Assembly: GCA_945862985.1 (NCBI GenBank)
Contig: CAMAZF010000002.1
Coordinates: 1 to 64,000 of the forward strand
Reading direction: 5' to 3'
DNA from: Bordetella parapertussis
Lineage (GTDB): Bacteria > Pseudomonadota > Gammaproteobacteria > Burkholderiales > Burkholderiaceae_A
DNA: 64,000 bases
Part shown: piece by piece, positions 51,577 to 60,208 of the stretch
How positions within the stretch are numbered: the stretch's first letter is position 1
Layout: every line of letters starts with the position of its first letter
Translations under genes and position numbers: made by a program
The notes under the pieces: model-generated
Seen by the model: only the letters and a program-made list of their open reading frames with translations
The model's database searches: none
Told to the model about the DNA's origin: nothing

Positions 51577-52044
51577 ATGACCACCGCTTTGACCACGCCT
51601 ATGACCCGAGAAGAGGTGACTGATCTGATCATGGCCACCAAGATTCAGAAGAAGATCAAGTGGGCTGATGTGGCAGCCAAATTGAAACTCTCAAAGGAGT
51701 GGACCACCGCGGCCTGCCTCGGACAGATGGCCCTGACCAACGCACAGGCCAAGACGGTCGCCAAGATTTTCGGTCTTCCTGCAACGGCAGTCCCCATTCT
51801 TGAGGCGGTTCCCTACAAGGGTTCACTGCCGACTGCGGTTCCCACAGATCCGCTCATTTATCGGTTCTACGAACTCATCTCCGTCTATGGGACCACTTTT
51901 AAAGAACTGATTCATGAGGAGTTTGGGGATGGCATCATGAGCGCGATCGATTTCAAGATGGATCTGCAGCGTGAGGCGGATCCCAACGGCGATCGGGTGC
52001 GCATTGTGATGTCGGGTAAGTACCTCGGCTACAAAACCTACTAG
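51577..52044 (+). CDS. cynS: Cyanate hydratase (cyanase)
   Basis: CynS (155 aa) breaks cyanate with bicarbonate into ammonia and CO2, letting cyanate serve as nitrogen source. The start is ATG at 51577 with TGGAGA upstream; an earlier in-frame ATG at 51544 lies inside the ATPase gene. The catalytic triad Arg96, Glu99 and Ser122 is in place in IYRFYELISVYG and DGIMSAIDFKMD, with the same numbering as E. coli. The helical N-terminal domain (KIKWADVAAKLKLSKEWTT) is complete. Confidence 0.96.
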   Translation: MTTALTTPMTREEVTDLIMATKIQKKIKWADVAAKLKLSKEWTTAACLGQMALTNAQAKTVAKIFGLPATAVPILEAVPYKGSLPTAVPTDPLIYRFYELISVYGTTFKELIHEEFGDGIMSAIDFKMDLQREADPNGDRVRIVMSGKYLGYKTY

Positions 52045-52067
52045 ACCTCATTCGTTACGATGGGGGG

Positions 52068-53867
52068 ATGCGCAACGCCTCCCTCCCATCTCCGCTCCCC
52101 ACCGGTTCCGCTGCACGCTCGAACTGGGCGGTCATCCGTGACCTCATCCCCTATCTCCTTGCGTACCGCACGCGGATCGCCCTAGCACTGGCAGCCTTGC
52201 TTGCAGCCAAACTGGCGACTGTGGGTGTGCCAGTGGTGCTCAAGGGCATCGTAGATCACCTCTCCACGCCGGCCACTGCTGCGCTGGCCGTGCCGGCAGG
52301 ATTGGTGTTGGGCTATGCGGCCCTGCGGCTGGCCTCAACCGCTTTCACCGAGTTGCGCGAGCTCATTTTCGCGCGGGTGACTCAGGGAGCGGTTCGAGAC
52401 ATTTCGCGCCGAGTCTTCGAGCACCTGCATAGCCTCTCATTGCGTTTTCATCTGGACCGACAGACGGGGGGGCTGAGCCGAGACATGGAGCGCGGTGCAC
52501 GAGGGGTTGCCACCCTGGTGAACTTCACGCTCTACAGCATCCTTCCCACCGTGGTTGAAGTCCTGCTGGTGACCAGTTGGTTGGCCTGGCACTACCCACC
52601 TGTATTTGCCGTGATTGCCCTTTCTGCGCTGGTGATCTATGCCGTTTTTACGGTCTTGATCACGGAGTGGCGAACCCATTTTCGGCGTCAGGCCAATGAG
52701 CTCGACAGCAGAGCCAATGCAAGGGCGATTGATTCCTTGATGAACTACGAGACGGTGAAGTATTTCAACAACGAGGCATATGAAGCCTCCCGCTATGACG
52801 AGAGCTTGCGGCGCTGGCAGGAGGCTGCCATCAAGAGCCAAGCGTCTCTCTCGCTCTTGAATGTCGGGCAGTCCCTGGTCATTGCCATGGCGGTGGGGCT
52901 GATGATCTGGCAGGCCGTGGTTCGGGTTCAGTCGGGAGAGATGACCTTGGGAGACCTGGTGCTGGTCAACGCCTTCATGATTCAGCTCTACCTGCCCTTA
53001 AATTTTCTGGGGGTGTTGTATCGAGAGACCAAACAGAGCCTCACCGATATGGAGCGTCTTTTTGGTTTGCTTGGGCAGTCTCGAGATGTAGAAGACGCAC
53101 CGCATGCGCCAGCACTTGCCCTTCCTGGCAGCGCCAAGATTACTTTTGATTCTGTCGGGTTCTCGTACAACCCAGATCGCTCGATTCTCCATCACCTGAG
53201 CTTCGAGGTCCCCGCCGGCTCCACGACCGCGATTGTCGGGGTCTCTGGTGGAGGGAAGTCAACCCTTTCGCGATTGCTTTATCGATTCTTTGACCCTCAG
53301 TCGGGCCGCATCCTCATCGATGGGCAGGACATCCGGCTGGTGAGTCAGCAGTCGCTGCGTCGTGCGATTGGTATCGTTCCTCAAGACACGGTCTTGTTCA
53401 ATGACACCTTGGGATACAACATTCGCTATGGACGTCCCGACGCAAGTGATGCCGAACTGCTTCAGGTGGCCCATGCAGCCCATCTTTCAGGACTTCTCGA
53501 GCAGCTGCCACAGGGGCTGGAGACTCTGGTTGGAGAGCGGGGCCTCAAGCTGTCAGGCGGAGAGAAGCAGCGCGTCGCGATTGCACGAGCGCTCTTAAAA
53601 CGGCCCCAGATCATGGTCTTCGATGAGGCCACATCCTCACTCGACAGTGAGTCTGAGCAGGCGATCCAGAGGGAGATTCGAGAGATCGCTCAGGGCCGCA
53701 CGACGCTCGTGATCGCGCATCGCCTGTCAACGATCGTGGACGCTGACCAGATCCTCGTGCTGGAGGCGGGGCGCTTGGTGGAGCGGGGCCGGCATGCTGA
53801 ACTCTTGGCTCAGAGTGGCCGATATGCCGAGCTCTGGGCGCTTCAGGCACGTCAATTGCAAGGGTGA
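52068..53867 (+). CDS. Atm1-type ABC exporter (permease fused to ATPase)
   Basis: This 599-aa half-transporter has six transmembrane helices (residues 1-320) then an ABC domain with Walker A VGVSGGGKSTLSRLLYR and signature KLSGGEKQRVAIARALL. MNYETVKYFNNEAYEASRYD and FELRELIFARVTQGAVRDI-type regions mark the Atm1/HMT1 subfamily, which exports glutathione-linked compounds or protects against heavy metals. It begins 23 bases after cynS and could be co-transcribed. No sign of a function in cyanate metabolism. Confidence 0.87.
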   Translation: MRNASLPSPLPTGSAARSNWAVIRDLIPYLLAYRTRIALALAALLAAKLATVGVPVVLKGIVDHLSTPATAALAVPAGLVLGYAALRLASTAFTELRELIFARVTQGAVRDISRRVFEHLHSLSLRFHLDRQTGGLSRDMERGARGVATLVNFTLYSILPTVVEVLLVTSWLAWHYPPVFAVIALSALVIYAVFTVLITEWRTHFRRQANELDSRANARAIDSLMNYETVKYFNNEAYEASRYDESLRRWQEAAIKSQASLSLLNVGQSLVIAMAVGLMIWQAVVRVQSGEMTLGDLVLVNAFMIQLYLPLNFLGVLYRETKQSLTDMERLFGLLGQSRDVEDAPHAPALALPGSAKITFDSVGFSYNPDRSILHHLSFEVPAGSTTAIVGVSGGGKSTLSRLLYRFFDPQSGRILIDGQDIRLVSQQSLRRAIGIVPQDTVLFNDTLGYNIRYGRPDASDAELLQVAHAAHLSGLLEQLPQGLETLVGERGLKLSGGEKQRVAIARALLKRPQIMVFDEATSSLDSESEQAIQREIREIAQGRTTLVIAHRLSTIVDADQILVLEAGRLVERGRHAELLAQSGRYAELWALQARQLQG

Positions 53868-53975
53868 TCGCCGGATCGAATAGTGTTTTCCCTAGGTGGT
53901 GTGGAGCGGGCCGCGCATTTGTCTCGGCCTCAGGCACACTTTGAACCTTAAGCCCCCCCTTTTGAGGAGATTGAG

Positions 53976-55004
53976 ATGTTGAAGAAGACTCTGGTTGGAC
54001 TGGCAGCAGCGGCTGCCTTGACGGTTGCTGCAGGCCCTGCGATGGCGGGAAAGACCTTGGACTCGGTCAAACAAAAGGGCGTTTTGTCCTGCGGCGTCAA
54101 CGCCGGTCTGGGCGGGTTCGGCATTGCGGATAGCGCAGGAAAGTGGACCGGATTCGACGTGGATTTCTGTCGCGCGGTTGCGGCCGCGGCGTTGGGAGAT
54201 GCCAATAAGGTGCGCTATGTGCCCCTCAATGCTGCGCAGCGCTTCACGGCGTTGCAGTCAGGCGAGATCGACCTGCTCTCTCGCAACACCACCTGGACCA
54301 TGAGCCGTGACACCCAGCTCGGGCTGAGCTTCGGCGTCACCACGTTCTATGATGGACAGGGATTCCTGGTTCCCACGAAGCTCAAGCTCAAGTCTGCCAA
54401 GCAGCTTAAGGGTGCGACTGTCTGCGTGCAGTCTGGAACCACGACAGAGAAAAACCTGGCCGACTATTTCCGCAGCCAGAAGATGAGCTACAAGCCCGTC
54501 GTGTATGAGGACCTCAAGGCACTCATCGCTGCTTATGCGGAGGGCCGCTGCCAGGTGTTTACATCGGATGCTTCTCAGCTCGCAGCCATTCGAGCAAATG
54601 ACATGAAGAACCCAGCGGATCACGTCATTCTTCCCGAGATCATCTCTAAGGAGCCTCTTGGACCTGCTGTTCGTCGTGGAGACGAGGACTGGTCCACGCT
54701 GGTCAATTGGGTGCACTTCGCCATGCTCGAAGCGGAAGAGCTGGGTATCACCTCTCAGAACGTAGAGCAGAAGAAGGCCGACACCAATCCCGGTATCCAG
54801 CGCCTGCTTGGCCAGGGCAACAACGACTTCGGCAAGGCAGTGGGTGTGGACGCAGCCTGGGCTGCCCGTGTGATTCAGCAGGTTGGAAACTACGGCGAAG
54901 TATTTGAGCGCAATGTGGGCAAGAACACCCCCCTCAAGCTCAATCGCGGCCAGAACGCCCTCTGGACCCAAGGCGGGCTGCAGTACGCTCCCCCCATCCG
55001 TTAA
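53976..55004 (+). CDS. aapJ: General L-amino-acid ABC transporter substrate-binding protein (AapJ-like)
   Basis: This is a 342-aa periplasmic protein of the HAAT family, with a signal peptide ending AAGPAMA before GKTLDSVKQKGVLSCGVNAG. The pattern FGIADSAGKWTGFDVDFCRA, LLSRNTTWTMSRDTQLGL and TVCVQSGTTTEKNLADYF is that of AapJ/BztA, which binds many polar amino acids. GAGGAG precedes the ATG. A terminator-like hairpin follows before the permease genes. Confidence 0.9.
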   Translation: MLKKTLVGLAAAAALTVAAGPAMAGKTLDSVKQKGVLSCGVNAGLGGFGIADSAGKWTGFDVDFCRAVAAAALGDANKVRYVPLNAAQRFTALQSGEIDLLSRNTTWTMSRDTQLGLSFGVTTFYDGQGFLVPTKLKLKSAKQLKGATVCVQSGTTTEKNLADYFRSQKMSYKPVVYEDLKALIAAYAEGRCQVFTSDASQLAAIRANDMKNPADHVILPEIISKEPLGPAVRRGDEDWSTLVNWVHFAMLEAEELGITSQNVEQKKADTNPGIQRLLGQGNNDFGKAVGVDAAWAARVIQQVGNYGEVFERNVGKNTPLKLNRGQNALWTQGGLQYAPPIR

Positions 55005-55020
55005 TCCTGATGGCCCAAAG

Positions 55021-55052
55021 GCGCCCTCCTCACCCGGGGGCGCTCTTTTTTT
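55021..55052 (+). terminator. Partial intrinsic terminator between aapJ and aapQ
   Basis: GCGCCC (55021-55026) pairs with GGGCGC (55038-55043), the inner CC/GG can extend the stem, and a T-rich run (TCTTTTTTT) follows to 55052. Such structures often let the binding protein be made in excess over the membrane subunits. Confidence 0.7.
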
Positions 55053-55061
55053 GTACCTTCC

Positions 55062-56036
55062 ATGTCTCTTAGCCTGACCAATCCCAAGCTGCGGGCCCGT
55101 CTCTGGCAGGGCCTACTCATCCTGGTGCTGCTGGCCGGCCTCTGGATACTGGTTGCCAATCTGCAGAAGAATTTGGCAGCGCGTGGTGTGGAGCTTGGCT
55201 TTGGGTTTCTCTCTGGGCCGGCTGGGTTTGACATTGCCGAGCGCCTGATTTCATACAGTGCCGACAGCAGTTACTGGATGGCCTATGTGGTGGGCATCCT
55301 CAACACGCTGCGCGTGGCTGTGCTGGGCATTTTGATTGCGACGGGCCTGGGGCTCTTCGTCGCGATTGGTGCGCTGAGCATCAATCCCTTGGTGGCCTGG
55401 CTCTGCAGAACCTATGTCGAGGTTCTTCGAAATGTGCCGCTGCTCCTGCAGCTTTTTTTCTGGTACCTGGGCCTGGCGTCCTTGCTGCCTGAAAACGATG
55501 CTCCGCTCGCGCTCCTGCCCGGTGTCTTCCTCAGCAAGGGAGGGCTCGCCTTTCCATGGTGGGTGGAGGGCCTGTGGGAGGTGCCCGAGCTGGGGCCCTT
55601 TGGAATGGTGGGCGGGGCCGCACTCTCCCCGGAGTTTCTTGCGCTGCTGGGTGGACTCTCGATCTACACCAGCGCCTTCATTGCGGAAGTGATTCGCGCT
55701 GGCATTCTGTCCGTGCCCAAAGGGCAGTCTGAGGCAGCCAAGGCGCTGGGTTTTTCGGGGTGGCAGCAGCTGCGCCTCATCATCCTGCCCCAGGCCATGC
55801 GGGTCATTGTTCCACCCATGACCAATCAGTATCTCAACCTCACCAAGAACAGCAGCCTGGCGGTGGCCATTGGCTACCCGGAGCTCGTGAGCGTAGCCAC
55901 CACCACACTCAACCAGACCGGTCATGCTGTAGAGGCCATCAGCCTGCTCATGCTGGTCTACCTCACCCTCTCCCTGCTCACGTCCTGGCTGATGGCTCGA
56001 TTTGAACGAGCGTCTCGACTCAAGGAGCGGACATGA
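55062..56036 (+). CDS. aapQ: Amino-acid ABC transporter permease (AapQ/BztB-like)
   Basis: This 324-aa inner membrane permease shows the HAAT layout: a first helix (GLLILVLLAGLWILVANL), a periplasmic loop with FDIAERLISYSADSSYWMA, and NTLRVAVLGILIATGLGLFV. The EAA-type loop is SEAAKALGFSGWQQLRLIIL. It is shorter than rhizobial AapQ (about 400 aa), with a reduced central insert. It overlaps aapM by four bases. No good Shine-Dalgarno is seen before the ATG. Confidence 0.88.
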   Translation: MSLSLTNPKLRARLWQGLLILVLLAGLWILVANLQKNLAARGVELGFGFLSGPAGFDIAERLISYSADSSYWMAYVVGILNTLRVAVLGILIATGLGLFVAIGALSINPLVAWLCRTYVEVLRNVPLLLQLFFWYLGLASLLPENDAPLALLPGVFLSKGGLAFPWWVEGLWEVPELGPFGMVGGAALSPEFLALLGGLSIYTSAFIAEVIRAGILSVPKGQSEAAKALGFSGWQQLRLIILPQAMRVIVPPMTNQYLNLTKNSSLAVAIGYPELVSVATTTLNQTGHAVEAISLLMLVYLTLSLLTSWLMARFERASRLKERT

Positions 56037-57091
56037 ACGGCCTAAGGACGGTCGGCCCGAGCATGCTGCAGAGCCTCTTTCGAGGCCGGCTGAACACGGC
56101 CCTGACCCTCCTCACAGGGGGTCTGTTGGTCTGGTTCTTGGTTCAGTTTCTGCCCTGGGCCATTGGGCACGCGGTCTGGTCTGCGGACCTCACCGCCTGT
56201 CGAGAGGCTCGTGGCCAAGGAGCCTGCTGGGGTGTGGTGTCCGAGAAATGGCGCCTCATTCTGTTTGGCCGTTATCCCTTTGAGGAGCTCTGGCGCCCCG
56301 TGGTGGCCTGCATGTTGATGATCGCGGCTGTGCTGGCCATTGCCCGTCGGGAGTGGTGGAAGCCGTGGGTGTTCGCTGCTGCCCTGGCCGCCATCGTCTT
56401 CTCGGTCTTGCTGATGCTGGGCGGCTTTGCTGGGCTCTCCGAGGTGCCTACCGAGCGCCTGGGCGGTCTCTCGCTCACCTTGCTTCTTGCCATCATTGGC
56501 AATCTCGCCTCGCTTCCCCTCGCGGTGGCCTTGGCCCTGGGCAGAAGCTCGGACCTGCCCTTGGTTCGGGCAGTCTGCACCACCTTTGTGGAGGTGGTTC
56601 GAGGCGTGCCCTTGGTGACGGTGTTGTTCATGGCGAGCTTTATGTTCCCGCTCTTCTTGCCTTCAGGAATGAACCCTGATGTGCTTCTTCGCGTCGGCGT
56701 GGGCCTCACGCTCTTTAGTGCGGCGTACCAGGCGGAGGTGATTCGAGGCGGAATTCAATCGGTTCCGAGGGGGCAGATTGAGGCGGCTCAGTCTCTCGGC
56801 ATGGGCTACTGGCTCACCCAGTCTAAAGTCGTTCTGCCTCAGGCCTTTCGGGTGGTCGTGCCACCGCTTGTCAATAGTTTTATCGCTTTGTTCAAGGACA
56901 CCTCCCTGGTCACGATCGTGAGCCTCTTCGAGCTCTTTGGCAGTCTGCGATTGGCCTTGGCCGACCCCGAGTGGCGACCGTTCTATGTCGAGGGCTTTTT
57001 GTTTGTGGCCCTCGTGTATTGGGTGTTCTGTAGCGCCATGAGCCGCTATGCGCGGGGGCTCGAGCGTGACTTTGCGTCCTCGAGACGATAG
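56033..57091 (+). CDS. aapM: Amino-acid ABC transporter permease (AapM/BztC-like)
   Basis: This 352-aa permease partners AapQ. Its extra periplasmic segment includes CREARGQGACWGVVSEKWRL, a known feature of AapM/BztC proteins. The inner core has EVVRGVPLVTVLFMASFMFP and the loop EAAQSLGMGYWLTQSKVVLP. It overlaps the previous gene by four bases and is followed by the ATPase after nine. Confidence 0.88.
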   Translation: MNGLRTVGPSMLQSLFRGRLNTALTLLTGGLLVWFLVQFLPWAIGHAVWSADLTACREARGQGACWGVVSEKWRLILFGRYPFEELWRPVVACMLMIAAVLAIARREWWKPWVFAAALAAIVFSVLLMLGGFAGLSEVPTERLGGLSLTLLLAIIGNLASLPLAVALALGRSSDLPLVRAVCTTFVEVVRGVPLVTVLFMASFMFPLFLPSGMNPDVLLRVGVGLTLFSAAYQAEVIRGGIQSVPRGQIEAAQSLGMGYWLTQSKVVLPQAFRVVVPPLVNSFIALFKDTSLVTIVSLFELFGSLRLALADPEWRPFYVEGFLFVALVYWVFCSAMSRYARGLERDFASSRR

Positions 57092-57100
57092 GAAATAGAC

Positions 57101-57835
57101 ATGTCGGTGATCCAGTTTGAGCAGGTCTCTAAGTGGTACGGCAGTTTTCAGGTCTTGACCGAAATTGACCTGGCCATTGCTCAGGGAGAGAGAGTCGTGG
57201 TCTGCGGCCCGTCTGGCAGCGGAAAGTCCACTCTGATTCGCTGTGTGAATGCGCTCGAGCCCTACCAGGCTGGGCGGCTCACCGTCTGTGGAACCCACCT
57301 CACCGATGATCTGAAGTCGATTCACGAGGTTCGCGCCAAGGTCGGCATGGTCTTTCAGAGCTTCAACCTCTTCCCTCATCTCACCGTTCTTCAGAATCTC
57401 ACCCTGGCACCCATGCATGTTCGTGGCGTCGGGCAGGCCGAGGCAGAGGCTGAGGCGATGCGTCAACTCGAACGTGTTCGTATTGCTGAGCAGGCTCAGA
57501 AGTATCCCGGTCAGCTCAGTGGCGGTCAGCAACAGCGTGTGGCCATTGCTCGTACGCTCTGCATGAAGCCTGAGGTTTTGCTCTTTGACGAGCCCACCAG
57601 CGCACTTGACCCTGAGATGGTCAAGGAGGTGCTCGATGTCATGGTGAGCCTCGCCAAGCAAGGCACCACCATGATCTGTGTGACTCACGAGATGGGGTTT
57701 GCTCGGGAAGTCGCAGACCGAGTGATCTTTATGGACGCTGGAAAGATCGTGGAAGAGGCGCCCCCGAATACATTCTTCGGCGCGCCCAAACATCCGCGCG
57801 CGATCGATTTTCTCTCGAAAATTCTCCCCCATTAA
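57101..57835 (+). CDS. aapP: Amino-acid ABC transporter ATP-binding protein (AapP/GlnQ type)
   Basis: This 244-aa ATPase has Walker [20 protein letters not shown], signature [15 protein letters not shown] and Walker [21 protein letters not shown], the typical polar-amino-acid type. It completes the importer. The next gene, a tartrate/D-malate dehydrogenase, begins 16 bases later, so the two may be on one transcript. Confidence 0.93.
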   Translation: MSVIQFEQVSKWYGSFQVLTEIDLAIAQGERVVVCGPSGSGKSTLIRCVNALEPYQAGRLTVCGTHLTDDLKSIHEVRAKVGMVFQSFNLFPHLTVLQNLTLAPMHVRGVGQAEAEAEAMRQLERVRIAEQAQKYPGQLSGGQQQRVAIARTLCMKPEVLLFDEPTSALDPEMVKEVLDVMVSLAKQGTTMICVTHEMGFAREVADRVIFMDAGKIVEEAPPNTFFGAPKHPRAIDFLSKILPH

Positions 57836-57851
57836 TCTGCAAAGGAAAGTC

Positions 57852-58922
57852 ATGACGCGTTATCGGATTGCTGCAATCCCAGGGGATGGGATTGGTAAAG
57901 AAGTGCTGCCTCAAGGCATCACGGTGTTGGAAGCCTGCGCCAAGCGCTTTGGACTCCAGCTGCAGTTTGACCATTTTGATTTTGCGTCTTGCGATTACTA
58001 CCACGCGCACGGCGATATGCTGCCAGCTGACTGGAAAGCCCAGATCGGTAGTCACGATGCCATTTTCTATGGGGCCGTGGGCTGGCCTGCGACGGTTCCG
58101 GATCACGTCTCACTCTGGGGCTCTCTGCTGAAGTTTCGGCGCGAGTTTGATCAGTACATCAACCTTCGACCCGTGCGGCTCATGCCCGGAGTGCGTTCAC
58201 CTTTGGCAGATCGCAATCCGGGTGACATTGATTTCTACGTGGTTCGTGAGAATACAGAGGGAGAGTATTCCTCTGTCGGCGGAACCATGTTTGCTGGCAC
58301 GCAGCGGGAGGTGGTGATTCAGGAGACGGTGATGACCCGGGTGGGCACCGATCGCGTTCTGAAGTTTGCATTTGAACTGGCGCAACGCAGGCCCAAGAAA
58401 CACCTCACCTCGGCCACAAAGAGCAATGGCATTGCCATCACCATGCCCTGGTGGGATGGGCGCGTGGAAGAGATGGCAAAGGCCTATCCAGACGTTCGCT
58501 GGGACAAATACCACATCGATATTCTCACCGCTCACTTTGTGCAGCATCCCGATTGGTTTGATGTCGTGGTGGCGAGCAATCTTTTTGGCGACATCCTCTC
58601 GGATCTCGGGCCTGCATGCACCGGAACCATTGGCATTGCACCCTCAGGCAACCTGAATCCCGAGCGCAATTTCCCCTCGCTCTTTGAGCCGGTGCATGGC
58701 TCAGCACCTGATATCGCCGGCAGGGGGATCGCGAACCCCATTGGCCAGATCTGGTCTGGTGCCATGATGCTCGACTTCCTCGGCCATGCCGATGCGCATG
58801 ACGCGATTCTGCGGGCCATCGAGCAGGTTCTTCGCTCGGGCCCAAAGACGCGAGACCTTGGCGGAACCGCCAATACCGTGGAGGTTGGGGCTGCCATTGC
58901 AGAGGCTGTGAAGACGGCATGA
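57852..58922 (+). CDS. ttuC: Tartrate dehydrogenase / D-malate dehydrogenase (isopropylmalate dehydrogenase family)
   Basis: This is a 356-aa NAD-dependent beta-decarboxylating dehydrogenase. IPGDGIGKEVLPQGITVLEA and DHVSLWGSLLKFRREFDQYI with NLRPVRLMPG identify the TtuC/DmlA group rather than LeuB. FYVVRENTEGEYSSVGG and SNLFGDILSDLGPACTGTIG carry catalytic Tyr/Asp residues. Family members act on tartrate, D-malate or related 2-hydroxy acids, ending in glycerate or pyruvate. The downstream glycerate 2-kinase supports the tartrate route. Confidence 0.87.
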   Translation: MTRYRIAAIPGDGIGKEVLPQGITVLEACAKRFGLQLQFDHFDFASCDYYHAHGDMLPADWKAQIGSHDAIFYGAVGWPATVPDHVSLWGSLLKFRREFDQYINLRPVRLMPGVRSPLADRNPGDIDFYVVRENTEGEYSSVGGTMFAGTQREVVIQETVMTRVGTDRVLKFAFELAQRRPKKHLTSATKSNGIAITMPWWDGRVEEMAKAYPDVRWDKYHIDILTAHFVQHPDWFDVVVASNLFGDILSDLGPACTGTIGIAPSGNLNPERNFPSLFEPVHGSAPDIAGRGIANPIGQIWSGAMMLDFLGHADAHDAILRAIEQVLRSGPKTRDLGGTANTVEVGAAIAEAVKTA

Positions 58923-60208
58923 GTCTTGACGGCCCTGCATTGCTGAGGGCTGCTTTTGCCGCCGCCGTGGAGGCCGCCAATCCCCAGGTCTGCATGCAAG
59001 GTCGGCTGCCTTCCCCTCCCGAGGGTCGTACCCTGGTAGTGGGCGCGGGAAAGGCTGCTGCCAGTATGGCTGCTGCTTTAGAGCGGGCTTGGCCTCGCGA
59101 GGCTGCGCTCTCGGGCCTGGTGATCACCCGCTATGCCCACGGGCTGCCCTTACACCGAATTCGCTGTGTCGAGGCCGGTCATCCGGTGCCCGATGCTGCG
59201 GGAGAGGTGGCCGCTCAAGAGATTCAGGAGGCCGTTGGGGCGCTGGGACCCGATGACCTTTTGGTTGCTTTGGTCTCTGGAGGCGGGTCGAGCCTTCTGA
59301 GCCTACCCGTTGCGGGAGTCAGCATGGCGGACCTGCAGGCGGTCACCAAGGCCTTGCTCAGGTCTGGCGCGCCCATCACGGATATGAACGTGGTGCGTAA
59401 GCACCTCTCCCGCATTCAGGGCGGTCAGCTGGCGCTGTGCTGCCGCGCCCCGGTCTTGGCCCTGGTCATTTCAGATGTGGTTGGGGATGACCCGTCCGCG
59501 ATTGCCTCTGGACCCTGTTCACCCGATCCCTCGAGTTATTCCGATGCGATGGAGGTTTTGAGTCGTTGGGGGGTCACCCCACCGGATTCGGTGAGGCGAC
59601 ACCTTCAGTCCGGGATGTCCGGAGACATCGCTGAGACTCCCAAGCCAGGCGACTTACGCCTTGCGCATGCTCGAACGCAGGTCATTGCCACGGCTCGAAC
59701 CAGCCTCGATGCTGCAGCCGCATGTCTGCGATCTCATGGAGTCAGAGTGATCAATCTGGGTGATGCCGTCACCGGAGAGGCTCGGGATGTGGCCACAGCC
59801 ATGGCATCCTGGGTGCGTGAGCTCGCCCAGGATCGCGATCCCGCTTTTACGCGGCCCGTCGCGCTGCTCTCGGGCGGTGAGTGCACCGTCACGGTCCGAG
59901 GCGCTGGGCGTGGAGGTCGCTGCTCTGAGTTTCTATTGGCCCTTGGCTTGGCGGTGGAGTCGTTGGGGGTTTCAGCGCAGGTGAGTGCATTGGCAGCCGA
60001 TACAGATGGCATTGATGGTGTGTGTCCCTTCGCCGGGGCTTGGCTCACGCCAGAGACCCTGCAGCAGGCGCGCGCGGCCGGCGCAGTGCCCCTGAAAGCC
60101 CTCGATGACAACGACGCCTTGGCCGTCTTCGAGCCCCTCGGTCAAGTGATTCAAACGGGGCCGACGCGAACCAATGTCAACGACTTTCGTGCGATCCTCA
60201 TCACATGA
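58919..60208 (+). CDS. ttuD: Glycerate 2-kinase (MOFRL family; TtuD/GckA)
   Basis: This 429-aa enzyme phosphorylates D-glycerate to 2-phosphoglycerate, linking tartrate or glyoxylate use to glycolysis. VVGAGKAAASMAAALERAWP and LVSGGGSSLLSLPVAGVSM in the N-terminal domain, and the MOFRL region LLSGGECTVTVRGAGRGGRC with AADTDGIDGV, are conserved. Many homologues are annotated as hydroxypyruvate reductase, an old misnomer. The ATG overlaps ttuC by four bases and the stop overlaps pyrC by four. Confidence 0.88.
   Translation: MSLDGPALLRAAFAAAVEAANPQVCMQGRLPSPPEGRTLVVGAGKAAASMAAALERAWPREAALSGLVITRYAHGLPLHRIRCVEAGHPVPDAAGEVAAQEIQEAVGALGPDDLLVALVSGGGSSLLSLPVAGVSMADLQAVTKALLRSGAPITDMNVVRKHLSRIQGGQLALCCRAPVLALVISDVVGDDPSAIASGPCSPDPSSYSDAMEVLSRWGVTPPDSVRRHLQSGMSGDIAETPKPGDLRLAHARTQVIATARTSLDAAAACLRSHGVRVINLGDAVTGEARDVATAMASWVRELAQDRDPAFTRPVALLSGGECTVTVRGAGRGGRCSEFLLALGLAVESLGVSAQVSALAADTDGIDGVCPFAGAWLTPETLQQARAAGAVPLKALDDNDALAVFEPLGQVIQTGPTRTNVNDFRAILIT

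Noticed and set aside
56663-57853. Minus-strand 396-codon open frame opposite aapM and aapP
   Set aside because: It lies entirely opposite two clear ABC transporter genes and shows no family motifs.
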